Source: Nitriliruptoraceae bacterium
GTDB taxonomy: Bacteria > Actinomycetota > Nitriliruptoria > Nitriliruptorales > Nitriliruptoraceae
Direction of reading: 5' to 3'
Length of the DNA stretch: 35,923 nucleotides
NCBI GenBank assembly: GCA_007133465.1
Contig: SLMP01000073.1
Location: forward strand, 1-35,923
In this document: positions 8,152 through 16,231 of the stretch, in pieces
How positions within the stretch are numbered: the stretch's first letter is position 1
Layout: every line of letters begins with the position of its first letter
Notes under the pieces: generated by a model
What the model was told of the DNA's origin: nothing
Seen by the model: the letters and a program-made list of their open reading frames with translations, nothing else
Databases searched by the model: none
Translations under genes and position numbers: made by a program

Positions 8152-9669
8152 TCAGGGTTGGAGCAACCGCAGCGCCGCGGGGCGCGTGCGCACCGTGACC
8201 TCCGTGGGCCCCTGCCAGGTCTCCCCGTCACCGGCGAGGCGCAGCGGCCCGTCCACGGACCGGACCCGCACCTCCTGCGCCGACCACCGTTCGTAGACGG
8301 GCGTGTGCGCGACCCGGCCGAGCAGCAACGCCAGCAGCAGCCGGGTACGGGCGAGACGGCGTTCCGCGGCGACCAGGCGCACGTCGAGCGTGCCGTCGTC
8401 CAACCGCCGCCGGCGGCTCGGCGCGAGGCCGTCCTCGGTGAAGCGCCCGTTGCCGAAGAACAGGAACCACACCCGCCGCCGGCGCCCGTCGATCTCGAGC
8501 TCGTAGGGGTCGTGGGTCGCGAGCACCCGCAGCAGCGCGGCGAGGGCGGCGGGCCACTTGCCGACCCTGTCCTCCCACCGCTCGCGGTCGGCGACCAGAT
8601 GGGGGTAGACCCCGACGCTCGCCGCGTTCACGAACGTCCGCCCGCCCAGTTCGCCCAGGTCCGCGACGACGACACGACCGCCGCGGACCGCCGCGATCGC
8701 GTCGTCGACGTCAGCGATCCCGACGTCCTTGGCGAGGTGGTTGAGCGTCCCGGCCGGGACGACGAGCAGCGGCACGTCGGTCGCGGTGGCGGCATCCGCT
8801 GCCGCGCTGACGCTGCCGTCGCCGCCCGCCACCCCGAGCACGGCCGCGCCCGTGGCCGCGCGCCGGAGCGCTGCGGGCAGCTCGTCCCCCTGGTCGACCG
8901 CCACGCAGCGGGTACCCGGCAGCGCGTGCTGCAGCCGCTCGACGGGATCCGCTCCCAGCGCACCCCCCGCATCGGCGTTGGTGACGAGCACCAGGCCGGT
9001 CCCGTCGACCTCGGCACGAACGGTCGCGGGACCGGCGGGTGCCCCCGTCGCCGGGGTGTCGTCCGCCAGCGGCCACGGGCGGGTGGTGACCCGGGCCACG
9101 ACGGCGCCGAGGGCGGCGCCGGCGAGGACGTCGCCGGGGTAGTGGACACCCGTGTAGACCCGCGAGTAGGCGACCGCGGACGCCAAGGCGAACAACGGGA
9201 GCCGGGCGCGACGCTGCTCGAGCGCGAAGGCGGTCGCGAACGCGAAGGCCGATGCCGAGTGGCCGGACGGGAACGAGGTGGACGCCGGCACCCGCGCGAG
9301 CCGCCGCACCTCCGGGACGAGGTCGAGGTCGGGGCGCTGCCGGCCCGCCAGGTACTTGGCCGGCAGGTTCGTCAGCGCCGAGGTGGCGCCGATCGCGAGC
9401 ACGCCGCGCAACCCGGCCCGACGCCCGAAACGTCCCCCGACGACCGCGGAGCCGGCCGCGATCGCCAGCCACAGCCTCGAGTGGTTGGCGGCCCGTGACA
9501 GGGGTGGGAGCAGCGGGCCGACCACGGGGAGCTCGGAGCGGGCCGCCGCGCGGAACACGGCGAGGTCCGCCCGCCGGATCGGGGCCGGGACCAGCCGACG
9601 GACGCGCCGTTGGACGCCACCCCACCGCGTGGTCACCTCGGTGGCGCCGCCCGGCGCGAGCGGCGTCAT
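8152..9669 (-). CDS. PAP2 phosphatase fused to diacylglycerol-kinase-like lipid kinase
   Basis: 505 residues. The N-terminal half is a membrane PAP2 phosphatase with KYLAGRQRP (Lys 105 to Pro 113), SFPSGHSAS (PSGH 134-137) and SRVYTGVHYPGD (Arg 170, His 176), the three signature blocks. The C-terminal half (from about 225) is a DAGK catalytic domain with VAGGDGSVS (GGDG 282-285), PAGTLNHLAKD (305-315) and a C-terminal beta domain. This fusion is a known actinobacterial arrangement and joins a lipid phosphate phosphatase to a lipid kinase in one membrane protein, presumably in phospholipid or glycolipid recycling. The start overlaps the upstream gene's stop as ATGA, with no good SD, so translation is probably coupled. 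An internal GTG start cannot be excluded. Confidence 0.92.
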   Translation of the reverse strand: MTPLAPGGATEVTTRWGGVQRRVRRLVPAPIRRADLAVFRAAARSELPVVGPLLPPLSRAANHSRLWLAIAAGSAVVGGRFGRRAGLRGVLAIGATSALTNLPAKYLAGRQRPDLDLVPEVRRLARVPASTSFPSGHSASAFAFATAFALEQRRARLPLFALASAVAYSRVYTGVHYPGDVLAGAALGAVVARVTTRPWPLADDTPATGAPAGPATVRAEVDGTGLVLVTNADAGGALGADPVERLQHALPGTRCVAVDQGDELPAALRRAATGAAVLGVAGGDGSVSAAADAATATDVPLLVVPAGTLNHLAKDVGIADVDDAIAAVRGGRVVVADLGELGGRTFVNAASVGVYPHLVADRERWEDRVGKWPAALAALLRVLATHDPYELEIDGRRRRVWFLFFGNGRFTEDGLAPSRRRRLDDGTLDVRLVAAERRLARTRLLLALLLGRVAHTPVYERWSAQEVRVRSVDGPLRLAGDGETWQGPTEVTVRTRPAALRLLQP

Positions 9670-10694
9670 GCAAGCGCCGGGTTGTGCTCGGGCGGGACCC
9701 GCTCCGCCGCGGGGACCGGTCCCGGCGGCGTCCCGTCACCGAAGGGGGCGCCGCCGAGCGCCTCCCGACCGTGGGGGGTCGCCCAGCCGGACAGGTCGGG
9801 ACCGCGCGGGACGACGCCCGTCGGGTTGATGTCGCGATGCACCTCGTAGTAGTGCCGCTTGATGTGGACGAAGTCGGTGGTGTCGCCGAAGCCCGGGGTC
9901 TGGAACAGGTCGCGGGCGTAGCCCCACAACACCGGCTGCTCGCTCAGCTTGGCGCGGTTGCACTTGAAGTGCCCGTGGTAGACGGCGTCGAACCGGGCGA
10001 GGGTGGTGAACAGTCGGACGTCGGCCTCCGTGATGGCGTCCCCGACGAGGTAGCGCTGCCGCTCCAGGCGAGTCGAGAGCCAGTCGAGGCGGGCGAAGAG
10101 CCGGTCGTAGGCGTCCTCGTACGCGGCCTGCGTTCCGGCGAAGCCGGCCTCGTACACGCCGTTGTTCACGTCGCGGAAGACCGCCTCCGCGACCTCGTCG
10201 ATCTCCTCGCGACGGTCCTCCGGGTACAGCTGCGGCGCACCGTCGCGGTGGTGCGCCGTCCACTCGGTGGACAGGTCCAGGGTGATCTGCTTGAAGTCGT
10301 TGGTGACCACCTGACCCGACGGGACGTCGACGACCGCCGGCACGGTGATGCCGAGGTCGTACCCGGGGACGCGGGCCTCGTACGCGTCCTTCAGGCGGGG
10401 GATCCCGAGGACCGGGTCCACGCCGCCGGGGTCGAGGTCGAAGGTCCAGCTGTCGGCGTCGTGGGTCGGGCCGGCGACCGCCATCGGTAGGGCGGCCTCG
10501 AGGCCGAGCAGGCGTCGCACGATGATCGCCCGGTTCGCCCACGGGCACGCGCGGCTCACCACCAGGCGGTACCGGCCGGGCTCGACCGGCCAGCCGTCGC
10601 GACCGTCGGCGGTGATGCGATCGGCGAGGTAGCGCATGTCGCGCTCGTAGCGCTCCTCCACGTAGCCGCCGCTCCGGTCCTGGTCGTCAGCCAT
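9666..10694 (-). CDS. glutathionyl-hydroquinone-reductase-like (Xi-class GST) protein
   Basis: 342 residues from ATG 10694. The thioredoxin-fold half holds SRACPWANRA with the catalytic CPWA cysteine at residue 50, and the helical C-terminal half carries the family's Tyr-rich stretch (HIKRHYYEVHRDINPTG). This is the ECM4/YqjG group, which removes thiol adducts from hydroquinones. Actinobacteria generally make mycothiol rather than glutathione, so the physiological thiol here is probably mycothiol; that is inference. It is the first gene of a pair coupled by an ATGA overlap to the PAP2/lipid kinase fusion. A TAGCGT element at 10736-10741 on the minus strand could be its -10 box. Confidence 0.88.
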   Translation of the reverse strand: MADDQDRSGGYVEERYERDMRYLADRITADGRDGWPVEPGRYRLVVSRACPWANRAIIVRRLLGLEAALPMAVAGPTHDADSWTFDLDPGGVDPVLGIPRLKDAYEARVPGYDLGITVPAVVDVPSGQVVTNDFKQITLDLSTEWTAHHRDGAPQLYPEDRREEIDEVAEAVFRDVNNGVYEAGFAGTQAAYEDAYDRLFARLDWLSTRLERQRYLVGDAITEADVRLFTTLARFDAVYHGHFKCNRAKLSEQPVLWGYARDLFQTPGFGDTTDFVHIKRHYYEVHRDINPTGVVPRGPDLSGWATPHGREALGGAPFGDGTPPGPVPAAERVPPEHNPALA

Positions 10695-10791
10695 CGCGTC
10701 GTCCGTCCTGCCGTTCGTGGCCTGGGGTCCGCGGGACGCTAGCGACCAGCCCGCACCACGGTCGTGCCATCCGGACAGGTTCGTGATGACG

Positions 10792-10797
10792 TAACGT
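10792..10797 (+). promoter_or_regulatory. possible -10 element TAACGT for the drrAB-like operon
   Basis: TAACGT fits the actinobacterial TAnnnT -10 pattern, 41 bases before the GTG at 10839. No good -35 hexamer is seen at the expected distance. Confidence 0.35.
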
Positions 10798-10838
10798 GCG
10801 CTGGGTGTCGCCGCACCGACGCCCGGTCAGGAGTGGGC

Positions 10839-11831
10839 GTGGAGGGGACGATCCGTGCATCGGGTCTCGTCAAGCGCTACGGCGAGGTGCTGGCGCTGGA
10901 CGGACTCGACCTCGAGGTCCCCCAGGGGACGGTGCTCGGCCTCCTGGGACCGAACGGTGCCGGCAAGACCACCGCGGTCCGCATCCTCACGACGTTGCTG
11001 CAAGCCGACGGAGGCCGCGCCGAGGTGGCCGGGGTGGACGTGTTCGAAGACCCGAGCGCGGTGCGCGAACGGATCGGGGTGTCCGGTCAGTACGCGGCCG
11101 TGGACGAGCACCTGACCGGGTTCGAGAACCTCGACATGGTCGGCCGGCTCTACCGCCTGGGCCGCCGCCGCGCTCGGCTCCGCGCTCGCGAGCTGCTCGA
11201 CCGGTTCGACCTCGCGGACGCGGCCGATCGGCCCGTCAAGACCTACTCCGGTGGCATGCGCCGCCGGCTCGACCTCGCGGGGGCTCTCGTCGCCGAGCCG
11301 ACCGTGCTGTTCCTGGACGAGCCGACCACCGGGCTCGACCCTCGCAGCCGGCTCGGCATGTGGGACATCCTCCGTGAGCTGCTCTCGCAGGGCACGACCC
11401 TGCTGCTGACCACCCAGTACCTCGAGGAAGCGGACCAGCTCGCCGACGAGATCGTCGTGATCGACCACGGCCGGGCCATCGCCCGGGGCACCGCCGACCA
11501 GCTCAAGGCGCAGGTCGGGGGTGAGCGGGTCGAACTCGTCGTCCGCGTCCCGGAGCAGCTCGACGCGGCCCGTTCGGTGCTGCAGACGGTCAGCCTCGGT
11601 GACGTGCAGGTCACACCACACGCCCATGCCCTGTCCGCCGGCGTCACCGGTGGCGCCGACGCGCTGATGGAGGTGCTCCGGCGGTTGGACACGGCCGGGG
11701 TCGGCCTGCTCGACGTCGGCCTGCGTCGCCCGACGCTCGACGACGTGTTCCTGACCCTGACCGGCCAACACGCCGAACCGGCGACGGGCGACCCGCAGGC
11801 ACCGGACGAGCACACCACGGAGGTGGCGTGA
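10839..11831 (+). CDS. DrrA-type ABC exporter ATP-binding protein
   Basis: 330 residues from GTG 10839, with AGGAG 5 bases upstream. Walker A GPNGAGKTT (37-45), Q-loop SGQYA, signature YSGGMRRR (136-143) and Walker B VLFLDEPTTGLD (156-167) are intact. The region after the nucleotide-binding domain (about 215-310) and the LRRPTLDDVFLTLTG motif match the DrrA daunorubicin-resistance group. Its partner permease starts at the last base of its stop codon. Such pairs export drugs, lipids or glycolipids; no biosynthetic cluster is nearby, so a housekeeping lipid or detoxification role is as likely as antibiotic resistance. The start region is divergent from the GST gene, with 144 bases between. Confidence 0.92.
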   Translation: MEGTIRASGLVKRYGEVLALDGLDLEVPQGTVLGLLGPNGAGKTTAVRILTTLLQADGGRAEVAGVDVFEDPSAVRERIGVSGQYAAVDEHLTGFENLDMVGRLYRLGRRRARLRARELLDRFDLADAADRPVKTYSGGMRRRLDLAGALVAEPTVLFLDEPTTGLDPRSRLGMWDILRELLSQGTTLLLTTQYLEEADQLADEIVVIDHGRAIARGTADQLKAQVGGERVELVVRVPEQLDAARSVLQTVSLGDVQVTPHAHALSAGVTGGADALMEVLRRLDTAGVGLLDVGLRRPTLDDVFLTLTGQHAEPATGDPQAPDEHTTEVA

Positions 11832-12631
11832 TGCACCGACTCGCCTGGGCACTCGCCGATGGGCACGTCGTGGCGAAGCGCAACATCATCAAGATCGTCC
11901 GGGTGCCGGAGGTCCTGGTCTTCGTCCTCATCTCCCCGATCATGTTCGTGCTGCTGTTCGCCTACGTGTTCGGAGACTCGATCCCGATCCCCGGGGTCGA
12001 CTACCGCGAGTTCCTCATGGCCGGGATCTTCACGCAGACGGTGATCTTCGGTGCCACCTTCACGGGCGCGGGGATCGCCGAGGACATGCAGAAGGGCATC
12101 ATCGACCGGTTCCGGTCGCTGCCGATGTCGCGCTCGGCCGTGCTGGTGGGGCGGACGGCCAGCGACATCGTCTACAACCTGCTGTCCATCGCGATCATGG
12201 CACTGACCGGGCTGCTCGTCGGCTGGCGGATCCGCGGCTCCTGGCTCGACGCGGTCGGCGGGTTCGTGCTGCTCCTGGTGTTCGCCTACGCGTTCTCGTG
12301 GATCATGGCCTACGTCGGGCTCGTGGTCCCGAGCGTGGAGGTGATCAACAACGCGTCGTTCATCGTGATCTTCCCGCTGACCTTCATCGCGAACACGTTC
12401 GTCCCGTTGGAGAACCTGCCGGGGCCGCTGCGGACCTTCGCCGAGTGGAACCCGGTGTCCGCGGTCACCCTCGCGGCGCGTGAGGCCTTCGGCAACACGA
12501 GCGAGGCCTTCCCGGCTCCCGACGTGTGGTCGATGCGACACCCCGTCGCGTACGCGCTGCTGTGGGTGGGCATCATCCTGGCGATCTTCGTTCCGCTGTC
12601 CGTGCGCCGCTACCGCCGCTCCGGTTCCTGA
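11831..12631 (+). CDS. DrrB-type ABC-2 exporter permease
   Basis: 266 residues from ATG 11831, which shares one base with the DrrA-like stop; GGAGG lies 7 bases upstream. A GTG just before it is an alternative start. About six transmembrane helices are visible, starting near residue 28 (VLVFVLISPIMFVLLFAYVF). GAGIAEDMQKGIIDRFRSLPMSR and WNPVSAVTLAAREAF are the diagnostic DrrB stretches. It forms the membrane channel for the ATPase encoded just upstream. Convergent with the PLDc_N gene, whose stop is only 4 bases away. Confidence 0.92.
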   Translation: MHRLAWALADGHVVAKRNIIKIVRVPEVLVFVLISPIMFVLLFAYVFGDSIPIPGVDYREFLMAGIFTQTVIFGATFTGAGIAEDMQKGIIDRFRSLPMSRSAVLVGRTASDIVYNLLSIAIMALTGLLVGWRIRGSWLDAVGGFVLLLVFAYAFSWIMAYVGLVVPSVEVINNASFIVIFPLTFIANTFVPLENLPGPLRTFAEWNPVSAVTLAAREAFGNTSEAFPAPDVWSMRHPVAYALLWVGIILAIFVPLSVRRYRRSGS

Positions 12632-12635
12632 GCAC

Positions 12636-13052
12636 TCAGGGTTCGTCGCTCCGCCGGCGCAGCCGCTCCTCCAGCGCACGGAGGAACTCCGGGTCGTCGT
12701 CCGGACCACGCGGGGCCTTCCGGGGCCGGCGTCCGCCCTGCGCGCGCGGCTCACCCGTCGCGCGCCGCGTGCGATCCTGCGGAGCGGTGCCCCACGAGGG
12801 GTGGTCGCGGCGAGGGTCGTCCCCATCGGGACGCGAGGAGGCCGTGGCGGGCCCGCCGGCGCGGCGTCCGGTCCGTGGCGGACGGCCGAGCACGAACCAG
12901 GCGACCGGTCCGGCGGCCGGGACGAGCAGGACCACCAGCACCCACACGGGCTTCGGCAGCGCGCGCTGCTCCGCCGGGTCGGTGAGCACGACGTCGAGCA
13001 GCGCGTACAGGGTGAGACCGAGCCACAGCAGTGTGGCGATGCCGAGCCACAT
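12636..13052 (-). CDS. PLDc_N-domain membrane protein
   Basis: 138 residues from ATG 13052. Two transmembrane helices (about 3-21 and 37-56) with a short acidic and basic loop between match the phospholipase D N-terminal (PLDc_N) membrane module, which occurs alone in many actinobacteria. It is followed by a long hydrophilic tail rich in Arg, Pro, Gly and Asp that is probably disordered, ending in a short charged helix (DPEFLRALEERLRRRSDEP). No catalytic HKD motif exists, so it is not itself a phospholipase; role unknown. The frame stays open far upstream, antisense to the glutaminase gene, but only this part looks protein-like. Confidence 0.75.
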   Translation of the reverse strand: MWLGIATLLWLGLTLYALLDVVLTDPAEQRALPKPVWVLVVLLVPAAGPVAWFVLGRPPRTGRRAGGPATASSRPDGDDPRRDHPSWGTAPQDRTRRATGEPRAQGGRRPRKAPRGPDDDPEFLRALEERLRRRSDEP

Positions 13053-13262
13053 CTTGCCCTCGTCCCCTCGTCGGTCAGTGGTGATCCGCGGGTCCCAAGT
13101 TCGGACCGCACCTGGCGGGTGGACCACCTCGATCCTACGTCGCGCCGGCCGGACAGGACGGACGAACGGACCTCCGCCGCCACGTCCCGGATGGCAGGCT
13201 GGCCCCCGCGCGCCGCGCTGGTGCGCACCGACCCTCGTCCGGCCACCGCCACGGAGCTCCCT

Positions 13263-14213
13263 ATGCCCCGGTCCCCCGACTCCCCACAGATCGACACGGT
13301 GCTGCGCGAGGTCGCCGAGCTCGCGCGACCACGCGCCAGCGCAGGCGAGGTCGCCGACTACATCGAGCCGCTGGCCAGCGTCGACCCGGACCGCTTCGCG
13401 ATCGCCGCCGCCGACCTCGACGGCACCGAGCACGTCGTCGGTGACGTCGACGACCCGCTGCCGATCCAGAGCATCTCGAAGGTGTTCGCCCTCGTGCTGG
13501 CGATGCAGCGCGCCGACGCCGCCGACGGCGTCGCCAAGGAGCTGTGGCGACGGGTCGGCGTCGAGCCATCCGGGGACCCCTTCAACTCCCTGGTGCAGCT
13601 CGAGCACGAGCGCGGGATCCCGCGCAACCCCATGATCAACGCGGGCGCCCTGGTCGTGCACGACGTGCTGCTCGACCACTGCGACGACCCCCGAGGAGAC
13701 TTCGTGGCCCTGATGAGCGAGCTCGCCGGCGAGCCGGTCGGGGTCGACGAGGAGGTGCTCGAGGCGGAGGGCGGGACGGGCACGCGCAACCACGCGATCG
13801 CCAACCTCATGGCGTCGTTCGACAACCTCACCCATGAGGTGGACGCGGTCCTCGCGGACTACGTGCACGCCTGCGCGGTGGCGATGACCACCCGTCAGCT
13901 GGCGAGGGCGACCCGGTTCCTCGCCAACGACGGCGTCGACCCGGCCAGCGGACGACGGATCCTGTCCGCTCCGCTGGCGCGGAGGGTCGGGGCGCTGATG
14001 CTCACCTGCGGCACCTACGATGCGGCCGGCGAGTTCGCGTTCGACGTCGGACTGCCTTGCAAGAGCGGTGTCGCCGGCGCCATCATCGCGGCGGCGCCCG
14101 GCCGCATGGGTCTGTGCGTCTGGTCCCCACCGCTCGACGAGCAGGGCAACTCCGTCGCCGGCCACCTCGCGCTGCACGAGCTGTCGGAACGCTTGGAGCT
14201 GTCGGTGTTCTGA
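13263..14213 (+). CDS. glsA: glutaminase
   Basis: 316 residues from ATG 13263 with GGAG 6 bases upstream. It has the serine-dependent glutaminase fold: IQSISKVF provides the Ser 70-x-x-Lys 73 catalytic pair; RNPMINAGA, LTCGTYDAAGEFAF, GLPCKSGVAGAI and LDEQGNSVAG are further conserved blocks. Length is normal for the family. It hydrolyses L-glutamine to glutamate and ammonia in the cytoplasm. No STAS or ankyrin extension is present. It is divergent from the PLDc_N gene and followed 45 bases later by a SixA-like phosphatase on the same strand, which may be co-transcribed. Confidence 0.95.
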   Translation: MPRSPDSPQIDTVLREVAELARPRASAGEVADYIEPLASVDPDRFAIAAADLDGTEHVVGDVDDPLPIQSISKVFALVLAMQRADAADGVAKELWRRVGVEPSGDPFNSLVQLEHERGIPRNPMINAGALVVHDVLLDHCDDPRGDFVALMSELAGEPVGVDEEVLEAEGGTGTRNHAIANLMASFDNLTHEVDAVLADYVHACAVAMTTRQLARATRFLANDGVDPASGRRILSAPLARRVGALMLTCGTYDAAGEFAFDVGLPCKSGVAGAIIAAAPGRMGLCVWSPPLDEQGNSVAGHLALHELSERLELSVF

Positions 14214-14258
14214 CCCGGGCCGGCCCCTCGCCGCCCCGCGGTCGGCCAGGAGGATGCG

Positions 14259-14789
14259 ATGCCCGCTGAGGACGGCGACCGGCGCCTGTTGGTGCTCCGC
14301 CACGCGAAGTCGAGCCGGGACGACACGAGCCTGCTCGACCACGACCGGCCGCTGTCGGGTCGCGGGCGGCGGGCGCTGCCCCGCCTGCAACGCGAGCTCG
14401 CCGCGCGCGACCAGCCGATCGACCTCGTGCTGTGCTCCTCGGCGGTCCGCACGCGCAAGACGCTGGAGGGCATCCGCGGTGCCCTGCCCGGCGGCGCGGC
14501 GATCGCGATCGAGGACGGCCTGTACGGCGCGTCGGTCGCCGAGTTGATGGAACGGCTCCGGGCGGTGCCGGCGAGCGTCACCGGGGTCCTGCTGGTCGGC
14601 CACAACCCGGGGGTGGAGCTGCTGGTCCAACGGCTCGCGGGCGGCGGTGACCCCGACGCGCTCGCCCAGCTCGCGACGAAGTACCCCACCGGCGCGCTGG
14701 CGACCCTGCGGGTGCCCTCGCGCTGGTCCGCGCTCGTCGGCGGCTCGTGCCGCCTCGAGGACCTCGTCGTCCCCCGCGCCCTCGGCTGA
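14259..14789 (+). CDS. SixA-like histidine phosphatase
   Basis: 176 residues from ATG 14259, with AGGAG 6 bases upstream. It carries the phosphohistidine-forming LRHAKSS (Arg 14, His 15) at the N-terminus and the second catalytic His in VGHNPG (about 115), with the short SixA layout lacking the large insert of phosphoglycerate mutases. E. coli SixA removes phosphate from phosphohistidine proteins; actinobacterial members are poorly characterised and may act on other phospho-compounds. It sits 45 bases after glutaminase, so a shared transcript is plausible without an obvious functional link. Confidence 0.9.
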   Translation: MPAEDGDRRLLVLRHAKSSRDDTSLLDHDRPLSGRGRRALPRLQRELAARDQPIDLVLCSSAVRTRKTLEGIRGALPGGAAIAIEDGLYGASVAELMERLRAVPASVTGVLLVGHNPGVELLVQRLAGGGDPDALAQLATKYPTGALATLRVPSRWSALVGGSCRLEDLVVPRALG

Positions 14790-14829
14790 ACGGTGGCCAC
14801 CGGTCGGGGCCCGCGTCGGCTGGGACCGG

Positions 14830-14835
14830 TAGGTT
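14830..14835 (+). promoter_or_regulatory. possible -10 element TAGGTT for LigA-like gene 2
   Basis: TAGGTT fits TAnnnT and lies 41 bases before the ATG at 14871. No convincing -35 hexamer is seen, so this is only suggestive. Confidence 0.3.
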
Positions 14836-14870
14836 CCCTGGCACATCCGAACTTCGACCTCGGAGGGGGC

Positions 14871-15290
14871 ATGAACAACATGCGTCAGTTGGCTTCGATC
14901 GCCTCGATCGTGCTCGGCGTGATCCTCATCATCGGCGGTATCGCGACGTGGGTGGTCGTCAGCAGCACGCTGTCCGAGCAGCGGATCACCACGCCGGACG
15001 ACGCCTGCCTGCCTGGCCGCACCGTCTCGGGCCCCTTCACGGCCTACTGCCAGGCACGGATCATCGACCAACACGCGCTCGAGTCGACGGGTGGCGCCAC
15101 CTACGCCGAGCTCGACCGGGACGACCCGCTGCGCCAGGTCGCGATGAACGCCGCGTTCCTGCAGGCGTCGCTGTTCACCTCGGTCGTCGCCTTCGGCGTC
15201 GCGGCGATGGCCGCTGCGATGGGGCTGCTGTTCATCCTCATCGGCCTCGGGATCCGCGACGTGGAGCAGCACGTCGTCGAACGCGTCTAG
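14871..15290 (+). CDS. LigA-like small membrane protein, paralog 2
   Basis: 139 residues from ATG 14871, directly after a GGAGG-rich site. Two transmembrane helices (about 8-31 and 100-126) flank an exported domain with ITTPDDA (39-45), GPFTAYCQARIIDQHALE and YAELDRDDPLR. This is the standard short form of the actinobacterial family commonly mislabelled LigA. Compared with paralog 1 at 1734 it lacks an acidic insert and has two cysteines in the exported domain. The final 53 bases overlap the 3' end of the convergent TauE/SafE gene. Function unknown; the paired helices and small exported domain suggest a structural or sensory envelope protein. Confidence 0.88.
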   Translation: MNNMRQLASIASIVLGVILIIGGIATWVVVSSTLSEQRITTPDDACLPGRTVSGPFTAYCQARIIDQHALESTGGATYAELDRDDPLRQVAMNAAFLQASLFTSVVAFGVAAMAAAMGLLFILIGLGIRDVEQHVVERV

Positions 15291-16053
15291 GCCGCAGCAT
15301 CAGCCCGGCGACCGCGGCCAGCAGGCCGCCGAACAGCCGGGTGAGCAGGTCGGGCGCCAGCCCGAGCGCGACACTGGCACCCAGGGAGCCACCGACCAGT
15401 CCGGTGGCTCCCATCCAGCTGCCCAGCGCCCAGTCGGTGTAGCCACGACGCTGGTGCGCGACCGCCCCCGCCAGCGCCGTGGGAGCGATCACGGCGAGCG
15501 AGGTGCCTTCCGCGGTGTGCTGGTCGAGCCCGAAGCCGAGGGCGAGGACCGGGACGAGCAGGACCCCGCCCCCGAGACCGAGCAGCGACGAGAGCACGCC
15601 GACGGTCACGCCGACGCCGAGGTAGGCGACCAGCCGCCAGGCATCGAGCGCCGGCGCCGCGGCGGTCACCGCGGCGGCCGACGGGCCGCCGAGCAGCAGG
15701 CGCGCGGCGATCACCACCAGCAACAGGGCGAAGGCCCGTCGCAGCCGGGCCTCGGGGACACGGGGCAGCAGGCGCGCGCCGACCTGCGCGCCCGCGATCC
15801 CGCCGACGGCCAGGACCGCGGCGGCCGAGAAGAGCACCGCGCCGTCGAACGCGAAGCGCACCGTGCCGGACACGGCCGTGAACAGGATCGCGACCAGCGA
15901 GGTGGCGTGGGCCACGTGTTGGGGCCGGCGGAGCGCGAGGACCAGCAGCGGCACCAGCAGCACGCCGCCGCCGACCCCGAACAGCCCGGCGGCGAGGCTC
16001 GCGACGAACCCGCCTCCCACGGCGATCGCGAGCTCACGCCGATCGCCAGCCAC
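15238..16053 (-). CDS. TauE/SafE-family membrane permease
   Basis: 271 residues from GTG 16053, chosen because GGGGAGG lies 4 bases upstream; the open frame further upstream is not protein-like. It has seven or eight hydrophobic helices in two similar halves, each opening with a Gly-rich motif (GLFGVGGGVLLVPLL and SLLGLGGGVLLVPVL), typical of TauE/SafE sulfite or organosulfonate exporters. Cargo cannot be assigned from sequence alone and no sulfur genes are adjacent. The basic C-terminal tail overlaps the convergent LigA-like gene by 53 bases. It is divergent from the DUF4015 lipoprotein gene. Confidence 0.9.
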   Translation of the reverse strand: MAGDRRELAIAVGGGFVASLAAGLFGVGGGVLLVPLLVLALRRPQHVAHATSLVAILFTAVSGTVRFAFDGAVLFSAAAVLAVGGIAGAQVGARLLPRVPEARLRRAFALLLVVIAARLLLGGPSAAAVTAAAPALDAWRLVAYLGVGVTVGVLSSLLGLGGGVLLVPVLALGFGLDQHTAEGTSLAVIAPTALAGAVAHQRRGYTDWALGSWMGATGLVGGSLGASVALGLAPDLLTRLFGGLLAAVAGLMLRPRRVRRRAAPRRGSRGR

Positions 16054-16231
16054 GCCACCTCCCCGGGCGCTGGCACGATAGCGGAGGGTGCGTCCGGGAC
16101 GATCCCGAGCGGTGTTGCTGGTACCGTCCTCGCCCGCGGCACGGGGGTCGCAGGCGCGGCGAGCAGGTCTGGTCGAGCGTCCCGCCCCTCCCCGCGCCTC
16201 CTCTCGCCACTTCGCCCGACAGGTTCGCCTC

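Noticed and set aside
10839-12631. Antibiotic self-resistance cluster around the DrrAB-like exporter
   Set aside because: No biosynthetic genes are nearby; DrrAB-type pairs are common housekeeping exporters.
12636-15272. Very long minus-strand open frame through glutaminase, SixA and LigA-like genes
   Set aside because: Only its last 138 codons (from ATG 13052) look like protein; the rest is antisense to well-supported plus-strand genes.
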